From Pseudoalteromonas distincta (lineage in GTDB: Bacteria; Pseudomonadota; Gammaproteobacteria; Enterobacterales; Alteromonadaceae): a DNA stretch of 64,000 bases. Shown here in pieces: positions 26,252-35,426 of the stretch. The stretch is taken from assembly GCF_000814675.1 (NCBI RefSeq), contig NZ_JWIG01000008.1:60593-124592 (forward strand). The letters run 5' to 3'. The position numbers and the translations under genes are program-made. A model generated the notes under the pieces. It was not told where the DNA came from. It worked only from the letters and a program-made list of their open reading frames with translations, and did no database searches. Numbering within the stretch: position 1 is the first letter of the stretch; each line of letters starts with the position of its first letter.

Positions 26252-27697
26252 CTAAATAGTTGGCAATCTAATAATAATAGCAAGGCCGCCTAAGCTGGCT
26301 TTTTCTGCAGCGATTTCACCTTTATGACCTTTAACTATATGCTGGCAAATAGATAAACCTAAGCCAGAACCGCCCTCTTGGCGATTACGCGAACTATCTA
26401 CTCGGTATAAATATTCAAATAAATGCGATAAATGCGACTGCTCTACACCTACGCCATTATCTTCGATTATAAGCTCTAAATAAGTTTGCCCTTTAATACT
26501 TATATTTTTAGCCGTTAAAGAAATAGTTGTACATTGTGCATAGTGTACTGCGTTCATTAGAATATTATCGAGTAGCTGCAAAAGGCGTGTTTTATCTGCT
26601 TGTACAGTTATGTGTTTAGCGCTATTTAGTAGGTATATTTTTATATTATGTTGTTCAAGCACAACCTGATACTTTTGCTCAATAGTATTTAATAATAACG
26701 CCATATCAGTAGGTTGCATAGTATAGTGCATACCTCCTAATTCTGCGCTATTGAGCATATGCAAGTCGTCTATTAAGCGTTTTAAATGTAGGGCTTCATC
26801 GTTAGCCGAACTTATATTTTTTGCGTTCGGTTCTCGTATACCAAGTAGCATAGCTTCAAGTTCACCGAGTAAAATGCTCATTGGCGTCCTAAGCTCATGA
26901 GAAATATTAGCAAGCCAACGCTTACGTACTTGCTCATCTTTAGCGAGTGTAAATGCAAGCGTATTAAAATCTTCGCTCAACTGTCCTAGCTCGTCTTTTC
27001 GCTCAAGCGTGAGCTTGGTCTCGTAATTACCTTGCGTTAAGCGATGCATACCGTTAGCAATTTGCTTTACAGGGCTTACTAGGTGACGAGACAATAAAAA
27101 AGTAACCATTAATGTTAGCAATACCGCAGCTAAAGCAATAAACCATAAGTAGTTAGTTTGCTGCTGTAAAAAATCAAGCTCATAGCCATCAACCAAGCTA
27201 TCTCTTTTAGAAACTGCTAAGTAACCCACTATTTTATCGTTAACAATAATTGGGGTTGTTATATATTTTAAATCGTTGAGGTATTTACCCACTACTCGCT
27301 GTTTATTTTCGTCAAGCAAAGCGTAGTGAGCAATATTTTCTGGCGGTGGGCGGCGATCTTCCTCTAAACGAATATGATCTGGCGGCGGTCGTCGCATCAT
27401 TCGCCCACGCGGACCAGGGCCTTCTTGTGGCCTAGGCAAAAACTGGCTATTTTCTAATTGCGATTCAACACGTTTTCTAAAGCTTTCGCCATTGCCGACA
27501 ACACGCTCCCAAGAGGGTGTTTGTTCGTATTGCTTTGCAAATTGCACAACAAGTGGTTCAAGCGCTTTCACCTCTTTTGCATTAACAAAATCAATTACGC
27601 CTTGCCCTATGCTCCACTGTATAAGAACTACCAGCCCTGCAATAACACTAAAGGTAAAACTAAATAGTATTAAAAAAAGTTTATTATGAATTTTCAT
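26252..27697 (-). CDS. Sensor histidine kinase with proline-rich periplasmic domain
   Basis: A 481-residue inner-membrane sensor kinase. Helix 1 is at about 8-30 and helix 2 at about 183-203; the periplasmic part between contains two proline segments (RRPPPDHIR near 102-110, RRPPPENIA near 115-123) unusual for a sensor domain. HAMP spans about 204-256. The HisKA motif WLANISHELRTP carries His267. The ATPase boxes follow (N box LDNILMNAVHYA, G1 IEDNGVGV, G2 GGSGLGLSI). The start overlaps the upstream stop by one base (TAATG), so translation is coupled to the small exported protein. The stimulus is unknown; the operon suggests a periplasmic or metal-related signal. Confidence 0.9.
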   Translation of the reverse strand: MKIHNKLFLILFSFTFSVIAGLVVLIQWSIGQGVIDFVNAKEVKALEPLVVQFAKQYEQTPSWERVVGNGESFRKRVESQLENSQFLPRPQEGPGPRGRMMRRPPPDHIRLEEDRRPPPENIAHYALLDENKQRVVGKYLNDLKYITTPIIVNDKIVGYLAVSKRDSLVDGYELDFLQQQTNYLWFIALAAVLLTLMVTFLLSRHLVSPVKQIANGMHRLTQGNYETKLTLERKDELGQLSEDFNTLAFTLAKDEQVRKRWLANISHELRTPMSILLGELEAMLLGIREPNAKNISSANDEALHLKRLIDDLHMLNSAELGGMHYTMQPTDMALLLNTIEQKYQVVLEQHNIKIYLLNSAKHITVQADKTRLLQLLDNILMNAVHYAQCTTISLTAKNISIKGQTYLELIIEDNGVGVEQSHLSHLFEYLYRVDSSRNRQEGGSGLGLSICQHIVKGHKGEIAAEKASLGGLAIIIRLPTI

Positions 27698-28227
27698 TAA
27701 TGCGTGTTTTCAACCTTGCTAGGAAAGCTTTCAAATCGGTATGTTATAAACTCTTTGGTTTGGTCGTTAACATACAGCGTAGCAACTATTTTTTTACCTT
27801 GAGCGGTCCAATACATATGACCATGATTATTTAAAGTAACCGATACGGTATTTATACCAGTTTTAAATAAGTTAGCAGGTAAATGCAACGCTTGTCCGTA
27901 AATTCGCTGTATTTTAACCCCATTAATGTATAAATGAGCATGACCTTGTAAAAAACCGGTGTCTTGGTTTGTTGTCACATCCATCATTTGTTGCATGTTC
28001 ATCGTCCCCTCTGGCGGCACAGACAAATCATAACGCTGTGTATCTAAAATTAAGTTATAACCCGACATACTATCTTTTAATAACTTAAGGCTTAATGCCG
28101 GGATTGGCGCATCATTTGGCACTGCTATAGGCATATGGCTATGATCCATCATTTCCTGCTGCGCAAAGAGCTTAAAACTCGATAGCACAGCAGTTGTTAG
28201 GATCAATGCGTATTTAAAATAACGCAT
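27697..28227 (-). CDS. Exported protein of unknown function in sensor operon
   Basis: A 176-residue protein with a signal peptide (cleavage near LFA-QQE, residue 22). The mature N-terminus has a His/Met cluster (EMMDHSHMP), and the middle shows MNMQQMMD and GHAHLYINGVKI. The rest looks like a single beta-sandwich domain. The His/Met-rich start and NNHGHMYWTA hint at metal binding, as in periplasmic copper proteins, but no known copper family is recognised. It lies 9 nt after the YHYH lipoprotein gene and overlaps the kinase start, so it is probably an accessory or ligand-binding part of the signalling unit. Confidence 0.75.
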   Translation of the reverse strand: MRYFKYALILTTAVLSSFKLFAQQEMMDHSHMPIAVPNDAPIPALSLKLLKDSMSGYNLILDTQRYDLSVPPEGTMNMQQMMDVTTNQDTGFLQGHAHLYINGVKIQRIYGQALHLPANLFKTGINTVSVTLNNHGHMYWTAQGKKIVATLYVNDQTKEFITYRFESFPSKVENTH

Positions 28228-28236
28228 AGTTACTCC

Positions 28237-29838
28237 TTACATTCCTGGTGGTGGACCCATTGTTTCGCCAGTATCACAGCGACCAATTGAATTATCGGCT
28301 AATTGACCTTTAAAACGAGGCCCTATTTGATAAGGAAAAGAAGGCTGTAATTTACCATCACTGTCTAACGTTAGTGTTATATGGTAGTGATAACCCTTGC
28401 CATCATTAGTATCGTGGCCGTTATGCTCATCTAATTGAGCACCGGTTACTGTTTTTTGTGCGTAGTAATAATCTTCAAAGTAATAACCATCGTCGGCATT
28501 TAATGTGTTACCAGAGAGCGTCGTTACTTGTGCACCAATAGCAGGACCTGCATCACTTGTTTGTGTACCTTGGCTAACATCGTATTGATCAACTAAGGTA
28601 CAGCTTCGCTCACCCTCAGTACCACAACCCCCTTCACTTGTAGGTGCACCGTAATCTCGCATTTCCCAGCCACTTAATGCTAGTTGTCCGTTACTTTCAT
28701 AAGGACCATAAAGCGGATAGCCATCAGCTGCAAACCCATAAATAGGTGAATGCGCATCGCCATCATCTTCGAGTAAATCAGCTAAGCAACTCGTATAAAA
28801 ATGGTGATGATATTCACCGTTAGCAGCATGTCCGCCACACACATCAACATCGTATTGCTCAGCAATGGGCGCTAATGTATACCAAATATTATTACCGTAA
28901 CTCATACCATCACCCCAGTTAAATATACTGGTGCCATTAACCATTAAGCCAACTGTACCTAAACCTGTTTCGCAAGTTTCAGTGTCAGATAAATCAGTAG
29001 GTGTTAGCGGAAAATACGCTTCAACCGCTTGTTCTGTTGGGCAACCCGGTCCTGGAGGCCAATAACCTGCACCGCCTGTGTCATCACAGTTTTCAGTGCT
29101 GCTGTTATAGCCAATATCTTCACCAAAGGAAATGGTTTGCCCTACTGCTGCAGAAGTTACACCGTTATAAAAATCGGTAGCTGCACGCGGGCGGTTATTT
29201 AACGCGTCTACTTGGTCTTGTGTAAGCGTTACATCATATTTAGGAATGTCAGTTGTTTGCACATACATGTATTCAACGTCAGCATCTTCCTCAGTAACGC
29301 TAACAACCTCAACTGATTGAACATCTTCAACCACTGCACCATTATTTTGTATGTATGTAGAAGTTGTATCGTTGTTAATTAACCAACTGGTAAGTTTTGC
29401 ACTATTATCAACTGTATCTGAGTTTGAGTTTGATGAAGCAATAACATTAACTATAACTGTATCTACAACGACATCGTTTGTGCCATCATCTGCACTGATC
29501 TCAAATACAAGTGCTTCATCGGTTAAAACTTCAGGTGCAACAAACTCTGTAGACGTTGCAGTACTTGAAGATAAACTAACGGTAGTGCCTGATGTTTGTG
29601 ACCAACTAACCGATACTTCACCGTCATCTTCAACCGTTGAACTTAAATAAACGGTATCGCCCGCATTAACAGTTTGGTCAATACCAGCATCAACCGTTGG
29701 AGCACTATTACTGACTGTATCGCCGTCTGTTGCAGTACTTGTTGAATCGCTATTACATGCGCTTAAAGCGATACAAAGCGCACTTAACGCAAATAACTTA
29801 GTTGCATTAGCAGCTTTTGTTTTAAGAAGTGTTTTCAA
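28237..29838 (-). CDS. YHYH-domain lipoprotein with Ig/PKD-like repeat
   Basis: A large exported lipoprotein. The preferred start is TTG at 29838, which follows AAAGG by eight bases and gives a 533-residue precursor with lipobox LSAC (Cys28). A Ser/Thr-rich linker leads into a PKD/Ig-like domain (about 45-130, with VDAGIDQTVNAGDTVYL). The YHYH domain follows in the second half: HAANGEYHHHFY, GFAADGYPLYGPY and GKGYHYHITL are its hallmarks, with paired cysteines likely in disulfides. The C-terminus ends MGPPPGM. The function of YHYH proteins is not established. First gene of an operon with a small exported protein and a two-component system, so it may feed that sensor. Confidence 0.85.
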   Translation of the reverse strand: MKTLLKTKAANATKLFALSALCIALSACNSDSTSTATDGDTVSNSAPTVDAGIDQTVNAGDTVYLSSTVEDDGEVSVSWSQTSGTTVSLSSSTATSTEFVAPEVLTDEALVFEISADDGTNDVVVDTVIVNVIASSNSNSDTVDNSAKLTSWLINNDTTSTYIQNNGAVVEDVQSVEVVSVTEEDADVEYMYVQTTDIPKYDVTLTQDQVDALNNRPRAATDFYNGVTSAAVGQTISFGEDIGYNSSTENCDDTGGAGYWPPGPGCPTEQAVEAYFPLTPTDLSDTETCETGLGTVGLMVNGTSIFNWGDGMSYGNNIWYTLAPIAEQYDVDVCGGHAANGEYHHHFYTSCLADLLEDDGDAHSPIYGFAADGYPLYGPYESNGQLALSGWEMRDYGAPTSEGGCGTEGERSCTLVDQYDVSQGTQTSDAGPAIGAQVTTLSGNTLNADDGYYFEDYYYAQKTVTGAQLDEHNGHDTNDGKGYHYHITLTLDSDGKLQPSFPYQIGPRFKGQLADNSIGRCDTGETMGPPPGM

Positions 29839-29928
29839 TGCTTGAACCTTTACTTTAACGTTTAATAAAACAAAGTTAACAAGTAAAAGTGCAAACAATG
29901 TGCACAAACAAAGGAAGATTGTGATCAA

Positions 29929-29954
29929 AAAAAGACAACCTAAGTTGTCTTTTT
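29929..29954 (-). terminator. Intrinsic terminator of S9 peptidase gene
   Basis: AAAAAGACAAC paired with GTTGTCTTTTT, four-base loop; it separates the S9 peptidase gene from the YHYH operon promoter. Confidence 0.88.
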
Positions 29955-29974
29955 GCTATTTAACTGGAGTCTGG

Positions 29975-31906
29975 CTATTTATTTTTTTTCAAATGTTTAT
30001 CAAAAAAGTCTAAAAATGCCTGAAGAGTTTTAACTCTGTGCTCTTGATAAGATAAGTAATGATCGCCATCCTCAAGCTCAATATAAGTAACATCTTTTGC
30101 TTCATCATCAAGTTCATCCTGCATTTCTCTACTATGATAAACAGGTACCACACTGTCGTCAGTTCCATGTACAAGCAATATTGGTCTTGTTATTTTTTTA
30201 GCAAAATTCACTGGAGAATTAGCTTCTAGTAAATCATCATCAGTTCCAAACTGCTTTCTAACGATATTTTTGTTTGTAAAGTGTCGTGCTTTACTCACTA
30301 AATACTGTAAATCACTTACCCCAGCAAAACTAGCTGCACATTTAAACGTTTCTGGGTGCTTAATTACAGCCATTAACGCTGCATAGCCACCATAGCTAGC
30401 ACCACCAATACAAATGCTATCTGCTTGTGCTATTCCTTGGTCAATTAACCAGTTTGCACCGTCTTGCAAGTCATCTTGCATAGCCAAACCAAAACCTTGG
30501 ATTGACTGCATTAAAAAGTCGTGCCCATAGCCACTCGAACCACGGAAATTAGGCTGTAAAACAGCATATCCGTTATAGGCTAATAAAGCTGTCCAGTAAT
30601 CAAAATTAGCATAATCCCTTGCCATGGGGCCGCCATGTGGAAATATAATTGTTGGTAACTTATCACCTTCTTTATATTCTACTGGTAGAGTTAGATAGCC
30701 TTCTATTTTCAAGCCATCTCTTGCCTTGTAGCTAATGCGCTTTTTGCCTCTGTATACAGAGGCATCTATTTGCGGATAAACATCAGCAATTGCACTCACC
30801 TGCTTTTTTACTCTATCCCCAAATAAATAACTACCCGACGTTTTGTCTGAGCTAATATAGAGTATATATTTTTGCTGATCTTTACTGGTACTTACAATGT
30901 CTAATTTATATTCATCTTTAGGGAGCGATACGCGCAAAGAACGATGTAATTTATCTAAGTCTTTATCCCAATATTTAATACCATCATCTAAATGGGAATC
31001 AGTAAAGCCTGCAACTTCGCCAGTTTGTTGTGAATAAAAAATAGACCCATCAAAATCATATTTACTATTACTGTAAATTAGCTCGCGAGCTTTAGTCGTT
31101 AAATTGAGTTTAAATAATGCATCGCGCCCTTCATGTAACGCAGTGATGTATAAAAAATTAGAGTCTTTATCAAACCCTAATATAGAAATACTTTGCTTAC
31201 TAAAAACCTCATAATCAAATAAAGTTTCCCACGACTGTTTATTCTCATCAAAATAATCGTAAGTAAATTGCGTATCGTCCATTTTTTTTGCAATACGAAC
31301 TTTACCTTGCCTGTCGGCAAACCAAGTAACAACATTACTGCGTGGCCTTTGTATTTGGGTCTTACGTAATGTGGTTAAATCTAACTCATAAACTGCTGGG
31401 GTATTTGCTATTTTAAAATCCCCTTGAACTAAAATTTTATTTTCTTTTTCAGGTAAAAAACTAACAATTCGGTCTGAATATTGTGGCTGGATTTCATCTC
31501 TTACTGTGTTGGCTTTAAAAGCTAATTTAAGACCTTTATCATTTTTAAAGTTATACGCATACATAAGCGTTGATGTATATTTAACTCCGCCAAACTGATA
31601 TTTTATATAGCGAGCACCAAGTAATAGTACGTCATCATTTGCCCAGTTATACCAATCAAAAAACACTGTATGGTTATTTGAGTTTATAATTGGTGTAGTA
31701 ACCCCCGTCTCCAAGTTTTTAACCATTAAGATTAAAGTACCTTGATGATTTCTTACAAAAGCGAGGTTCTTACCATTGGGAGATAGCTTAACTTGGCTAA
31801 AATCTTTTAAGCCTGCAAAAACTTCTATAGGTAGTTTTTTATCTTGTGTGGCAAAAGAGCCAAAACTTTGCAAAGCAATTAACAAAGTGAAAATGAACTT
31901 AAACAT
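29975..31906 (-). CDS. Exported S9-family peptidase
   Basis: A 643-residue prolyl-oligopeptidase-family serine peptidase with a signal peptide (cleavage near SFA-TQD, residue 20). An N-terminal beta-propeller of about 380 residues is followed by an alpha/beta hydrolase domain. The triad is Ser504 in GGASYGGYAA, Asp584 in HGTDDSVVP and His616 in DGDHYLS. This is the acylaminoacyl-/dipeptidyl-peptidase-like S9C group common in Alteromonadales, thought to degrade peptides in the periplasm. A second member of the same size lies at 42143-44062. Single-gene unit. Confidence 0.92.
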   Translation of the reverse strand: MFKFIFTLLIALQSFGSFATQDKKLPIEVFAGLKDFSQVKLSPNGKNLAFVRNHQGTLILMVKNLETGVTTPIINSNNHTVFFDWYNWANDDVLLLGARYIKYQFGGVKYTSTLMYAYNFKNDKGLKLAFKANTVRDEIQPQYSDRIVSFLPEKENKILVQGDFKIANTPAVYELDLTTLRKTQIQRPRSNVVTWFADRQGKVRIAKKMDDTQFTYDYFDENKQSWETLFDYEVFSKQSISILGFDKDSNFLYITALHEGRDALFKLNLTTKARELIYSNSKYDFDGSIFYSQQTGEVAGFTDSHLDDGIKYWDKDLDKLHRSLRVSLPKDEYKLDIVSTSKDQQKYILYISSDKTSGSYLFGDRVKKQVSAIADVYPQIDASVYRGKKRISYKARDGLKIEGYLTLPVEYKEGDKLPTIIFPHGGPMARDYANFDYWTALLAYNGYAVLQPNFRGSSGYGHDFLMQSIQGFGLAMQDDLQDGANWLIDQGIAQADSICIGGASYGGYAALMAVIKHPETFKCAASFAGVSDLQYLVSKARHFTNKNIVRKQFGTDDDLLEANSPVNFAKKITRPILLVHGTDDSVVPVYHSREMQDELDDEAKDVTYIELEDGDHYLSYQEHRVKTLQAFLDFFDKHLKKNK

Positions 31907-31949
31907 TCGTAAATCCTTTTATTATTGTATTCCTAAGTAAACGATTATT

Positions 31950-32558
31950 TCACAACTGTGGCCTTTTAAGCAAAAACTTATCTTTGGTTGTACTAAAGTA
32001 ATCGCCGCCCATTTTGCCCACTGCATTTAATAATTCAGGGTCAATATAGCCACCACTCATCACTTCATCGTCTATACAAATACCCACTACATCCAGCAAC
32101 ATCATTTTTCCGCCGCCAGGCTCATTTGAAATACTAATAACTTCGCGTAACTTACATTCAAACCTTACTTTTGAATCGGCAACACTTGGCGTATTAACTA
32201 ACTTACTTGGAGCTTGGGCAATGTTTGCTGCATCAAATTCGCTTATATCACTAGGATAATTTGCACAACTTTGATTCATTTTTTCAACTAGCTCTTGGCT
32301 AACTATATTAACCACACATTCTTTAGTTGCCATTAGATTACTGAGCGTATCTTTATTCGTTTTATCACTAGGGTTTACTTGCGTAACACTTAAAACAGGT
32401 GGCTTGCAGCTAGCCACAGTAAAAAATGAATAAGGCGCAATATTTGCAATACCTTCGCTATTTAATGTACTTATCCATGCGATAGGCCGTGGGCTTATAC
32501 CGCCTACTAAGTAAGAGTAAACATTTTGGTTAGTATTTTCGGTGAGATCTAAAAACAT
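31950..32558 (-). CDS. Flavin reductase-like FMN-binding protein
   Basis: A 202-residue cytoplasmic protein of the FMN-binding split-barrel (flavin reductase-like) family. The opening VGGISPRPIAWISTLNSEGI and the APYSFFTVASCKPP segment are the family's flavin-binding signature, and the C-terminus carries the typical GxYIDPELLNAVGKMGGDYF. These proteins reduce flavins with NAD(P)H or act as flavin oxidoreductases; the physiological role is unknown. AAAGGA lies seven bases before the ATG. The gene is divergent from the photolyase gene, sharing about 120 bp. A supply of reduced flavin to the photolyase is conceivable but only inferred from proximity. Confidence 0.88.
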   Translation of the reverse strand: MFLDLTENTNQNVYSYLVGGISPRPIAWISTLNSEGIANIAPYSFFTVASCKPPVLSVTQVNPSDKTNKDTLSNLMATKECVVNIVSQELVEKMNQSCANYPSDISEFDAANIAQAPSKLVNTPSVADSKVRFECKLREVISISNEPGGGKMMLLDVVGICIDDEVMSGGYIDPELLNAVGKMGGDYFSTTKDKFLLKRPQL

Positions 32559-32678
32559 ACATTTCCTTTTAATACATTAAAACTAAATCTTAATTCAAGG
32601 TAGTTACGTATAGGTTTGGCTAACTCAATTAAATAACAAGTTAATTTTTATTTCTATTTAAAGCAATAAACCAATTAT

Positions 32679-34196
32679 ATGAAAATAAACATCGTGTGGT
32701 TTAAACGTGATTTACGTCTTAGCGATCATCAACCATTAAAAAATGCATTTAGTAATGGCTTACCGACCCTGTTACTTTATAACTTTGAGCCATTACTGCT
32801 CGAAGATGCACACTACAATGAGCGGCACTGGCGCTTTGTATATCAATCAATAGTTGAGTTAAATAATCAGCTAGCGCGTTTTAACGCCTGTGTTTATATA
32901 TTTAATTTAAATATGAACGATTTACTTGAATCGTTAAAGAAGCAGTTTGAAATAGTTAATATTTTTAGCCATCAAGAAATAGGCTTAAACAACACCTTTG
33001 AGCGCGATAAGGCAATAAAAGCATGGTGCCAGCATAACCACATTAATTGGCAAGAGTCGCAAACAGGCGCGGTAATTCGCGGCAAAAAAAATCGTAATAA
33101 TTGGAACGAACGCTGGCAGCAAACAATGCAAGCACCTATTGCTGTTCCTAATTGGAAGAGTATAAAAACAATTACTCTTAATAACTATCAAGCACCTGAG
33201 CTGCCTAGCGCTTACACGCAAGATCACGACAGCTTTCAACAAGGTGGCCCACTGCATGCGCGAACTGTAATGCAGAGCTTTTTTGCCGAGCGTGGTAAAG
33301 GTTATCAAAAAGGAATATCGAGCCCAAGTTTAAGCCAAACCCACTGCTCTCGGCTTTCCCCGTATTTAGCGTGGGGGAACATTAGCCTTAGGCAAGTGTA
33401 TCAAATGGCCATTGATGAATATCATTCAAAACACCCTGACAAAAGAGGTTGGAAACGCTCACTAGCAGCGTTTGTATCGCGCTTGCATTGGCACTGCCAC
33501 TTTATGCAAAAGTTTGAAAGCGAGTGCTCTATGGAGTTTTTAGCCCTTAATCCGGGTTATCACGTATTTCCGTATCGTAATGATGAACGAGTGAAAAACG
33601 ATATTGAACGCTGGGCGCAAGGTCAAACAGGTATTCCCATTATTGACGCTTGCATGCGCTGCTTAAAAGCCACCGGTTATATCAACTTTAGAATGCGCGC
33701 CATGCTTGTAAGCTTTGTCACGCATCATTTAAATATAAGTTGGCAGCAAGCAAGCTTTCCGCTCGCTAATTACTTTTTAGATTTTGAGCCAGGGATTCAT
33801 TATCCGCAAATTCAAATGCAAGCCTCGGTCACAGGTATTAATACCATTAGGCACTACAACCCAATTAAACAATCAGAAGATCAAGACCCTACAGGTTCGT
33901 TTATTAAAAAGTGGTGCCCAGAGCTTGAGAAACTCCCTATTGAATATTTACATCAGCCTTGGGAGCAAACTCCGATGGAAGCACTCTTTAACGACTTTAA
34001 GTTAGGGGAGGATTACCCTGAACCCATGCTTGATTTAACAGCGGCTTCAAAAGAAGCACGCGAGCGCTTATGGCAATACCGTGAGCGAGCCGATGTTAAA
34101 CGCGCCATAGGGAAAATTCTTAGAAGGCACGTAGCAACTACGCCAAAAACAACCCAAGTAAAAAATAACACTAAAAGTAACAGTAAGGCTAAGTAA
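32679..34196 (+). CDS. Cryptochrome/photolyase-family protein
   Basis: A 505-residue FAD-binding flavoprotein. The N-terminal Rossmann domain begins with the class signature [16 protein letters not shown], and the C-terminal helical FAD domain has [40 protein letters not shown] and [13 protein letters not shown]. The last part differs from E. coli PhrB ([16 protein letters not shown] replaces WQWAASTGTD), marking a distinct bacterial clade. The basic C-terminal tail is Lys/Thr/Asn rich. It may repair cyclobutane pyrimidine dimers by light or serve as a blue-light sensor; the sequence does not decide. It is followed after 2 nt by a DUF2256 gene, so the two are translated together. Confidence 0.88.
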   Translation: MKINIVWFKRDLRLSDHQPLKNAFSNGLPTLLLYNFEPLLLEDAHYNERHWRFVYQSIVELNNQLARFNACVYIFNLNMNDLLESLKKQFEIVNIFSHQEIGLNNTFERDKAIKAWCQHNHINWQESQTGAVIRGKKNRNNWNERWQQTMQAPIAVPNWKSIKTITLNNYQAPELPSAYTQDHDSFQQGGPLHARTVMQSFFAERGKGYQKGISSPSLSQTHCSRLSPYLAWGNISLRQVYQMAIDEYHSKHPDKRGWKRSLAAFVSRLHWHCHFMQKFESECSMEFLALNPGYHVFPYRNDERVKNDIERWAQGQTGIPIIDACMRCLKATGYINFRMRAMLVSFVTHHLNISWQQASFPLANYFLDFEPGIHYPQIQMQASVTGINTIRHYNPIKQSEDQDPTGSFIKKWCPELEKLPIEYLHQPWEQTPMEALFNDFKLGEDYPEPMLDLTAASKEARERLWQYRERADVKRAIGKILRRHVATTPKTTQVKNNTKSNSKAK

Positions 34197-34198
34197 GC

Positions 34199-34339
34199 AT
34201 GGCGCACAAAAAGCTAAACTTACCTCAGAAAATATGCCCTATTTGTAATAAACCTTTTACGTGGCGTAAAAAATGGCAGCGCGACTGGGATAACGTTATT
34301 TACTGTTCAGAGCGCTGTAAACGAAATAAACAGGGATAA
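34199..34339 (+). CDS. DUF2256 small zinc-finger-like protein
   Basis: A 46-residue protein starting [20 protein letters not shown], then [10 protein letters not shown], and ending in [12 protein letters not shown]. The two cysteine pairs CPIC and CSERC and the TWRKKW core are the hallmarks of DUF2256. The cysteine pattern suggests zinc binding. The ATG is two bases after the photolyase stop, so translation is probably coupled. DUF2256 genes are often found next to photolyase/cryptochrome genes, but the function is unknown. Confidence 0.88.
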   Translation: MAHKKLNLPQKICPICNKPFTWRKKWQRDWDNVIYCSERCKRNKQG

Positions 34340-34463
34340 CAATTAACTGGCGCCTATTTTGCAGCATCATCTGTAATTAGTGCTTTTAAGGCTTTATGTA
34401 AGCTTATTTTGTAAATAACGCTTATCTAACCTGAAAAGCTTACACTCTAGCAAGGAGAAGATG

Positions 34464-34901
34464 ATGACGATTAAAAAAACGGCAAGTTCAACATGGTCTG
34501 GCGACATTAAAACAGGCAAAGGTAGCATATCAACTCAAAGTGGCGCGCTTAACAAACAACCTTATGGTTTTAATACCCGCTTTGAAGATAAGGCAGGCTC
34601 AAATCCTGAAGAATTAGTAGGTGCAGCTCACAGTGCATGTTTTAGTATGGCACTTTCGCTTGCATTAGGTGATGCAGGCTTTACCGCAGATAAAATTGAT
34701 ACTAAAGCCACTGTAAGCCTTGATGAAGTAGATGACGGTTTTTCAGTAACGCATATTGCCCTTGAGGTAAAAGCGCGTATTGATGATATTCAAAACGAGC
34801 AGTTTCAAGCCTTATGTGAGCAAACTAAAAAGAGCTGCCCTATTTCCAAGCTCTTAAATACCGAAATATCACTAGATGCGACACTTCAATCAGCATTTTA
34901 A
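34464..34901 (+). CDS. osmC: OsmC-family peroxiredoxin
   Basis: A 145-residue cytoplasmic thiol peroxidase for organic hydroperoxides. It matches E. coli OsmC in length and sequence: starts MTIKKTASSTWSGDIK, then GALNKQPYGFNTRFE and NPEELVGAAHSACFSMAL with the peroxidatic cysteine, and KKSCPISKLL with the resolving cysteine. Two consecutive ATGs lie at 34461 and 34464; AAGGAG at 34452-34457 is better spaced for 34464, which also agrees with the OsmC start. Single-gene unit, followed by a mobile repeat. Confidence 0.95.
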   Translation: MTIKKTASSTWSGDIKTGKGSISTQSGALNKQPYGFNTRFEDKAGSNPEELVGAAHSACFSMALSLALGDAGFTADKIDTKATVSLDEVDDGFSVTHIALEVKARIDDIQNEQFQALCEQTKKSCPISKLLNTEISLDATLQSAF

Positions 34902-34973
34902 CTATTTAGGTTTAGACTATTATAAGTAGAACACATTAAATTAAAGCCAAGTAAATTATTACTTGGCTTACTA

Positions 34974-35237
34974 GGGTCTGTTGATCTTTCAAGGTTAAAT
35001 TTGCAGCAGTCTGTTTGGTATTTAGGCAAGGCAGAGCCTATGTAGTGTGGTTATTCCCCATAAATGGGCGATAACGTAGCATTAATGCCAAACAGGCGCT
35101 GCCCAAAGGGTTCTTTCTAGGGGCTATTTACTCTTTGTTGCTCGGTTTTTACTTAGCCCACTAGGTTACAAACCTCGCGCCGCGATTAAATAGCCCCTAG
35201 TTTGAACAAATTTTAATCCGCAAAGATCAACAGACCC
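34974..35237. repeat. Miniature inverted-repeat element, family A, copy 3
   Basis: 264 bp, with 16 bp perfect terminal inverted repeats (GGGTCTGTTGATCTTT) and TA on both sides (34972-34973 and 35238-35239). It matches copy 1 at every position except one base (GCGCTGCC versus GCGCAGCC), apart from the absence of the 48 bp hairpin apex. It lies between osmC and the small 2TM gene. Confidence 0.93.
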
Positions 35238-35243
35238 TAATCA

Positions 35244-35426
35244 TCAAGATACCTTTTTAGAGCTGCTTATACCTAAGACTTCAGATAATAAAGCGATCCC
35301 CATGCCTAGCGCGGGCCAAATCACCCATAAGGTGTTTGGTGATGTAATTAAATTAATTAATCCTAAAAACACTAAAGCAACTGCATACTGTTTAAAACTT
35401 TGAAATATTGTTGTTGATGTATTCAT
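35244..35426 (-). CDS. Small 2TM-type membrane protein
   Basis: A 60-residue membrane protein from the ATG at 35426, which has an excellent AGGAGGAT ribosome site. Two hydrophobic helices (about 13-29 and 33-50, with LWVIWPALGMGIALL) resemble the 2TM domain family of short proteins. A longer frame to 35531 exists but is unsupported. Its stop lies only 6 bp from the end of a family A repeat, which may have removed or replaced the natural terminator. Confidence 0.7.
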   Translation of the reverse strand: MNTSTTIFQSFKQYAVALVFLGLINLITSPNTLWVIWPALGMGIALLSEVLGISSSKKVS

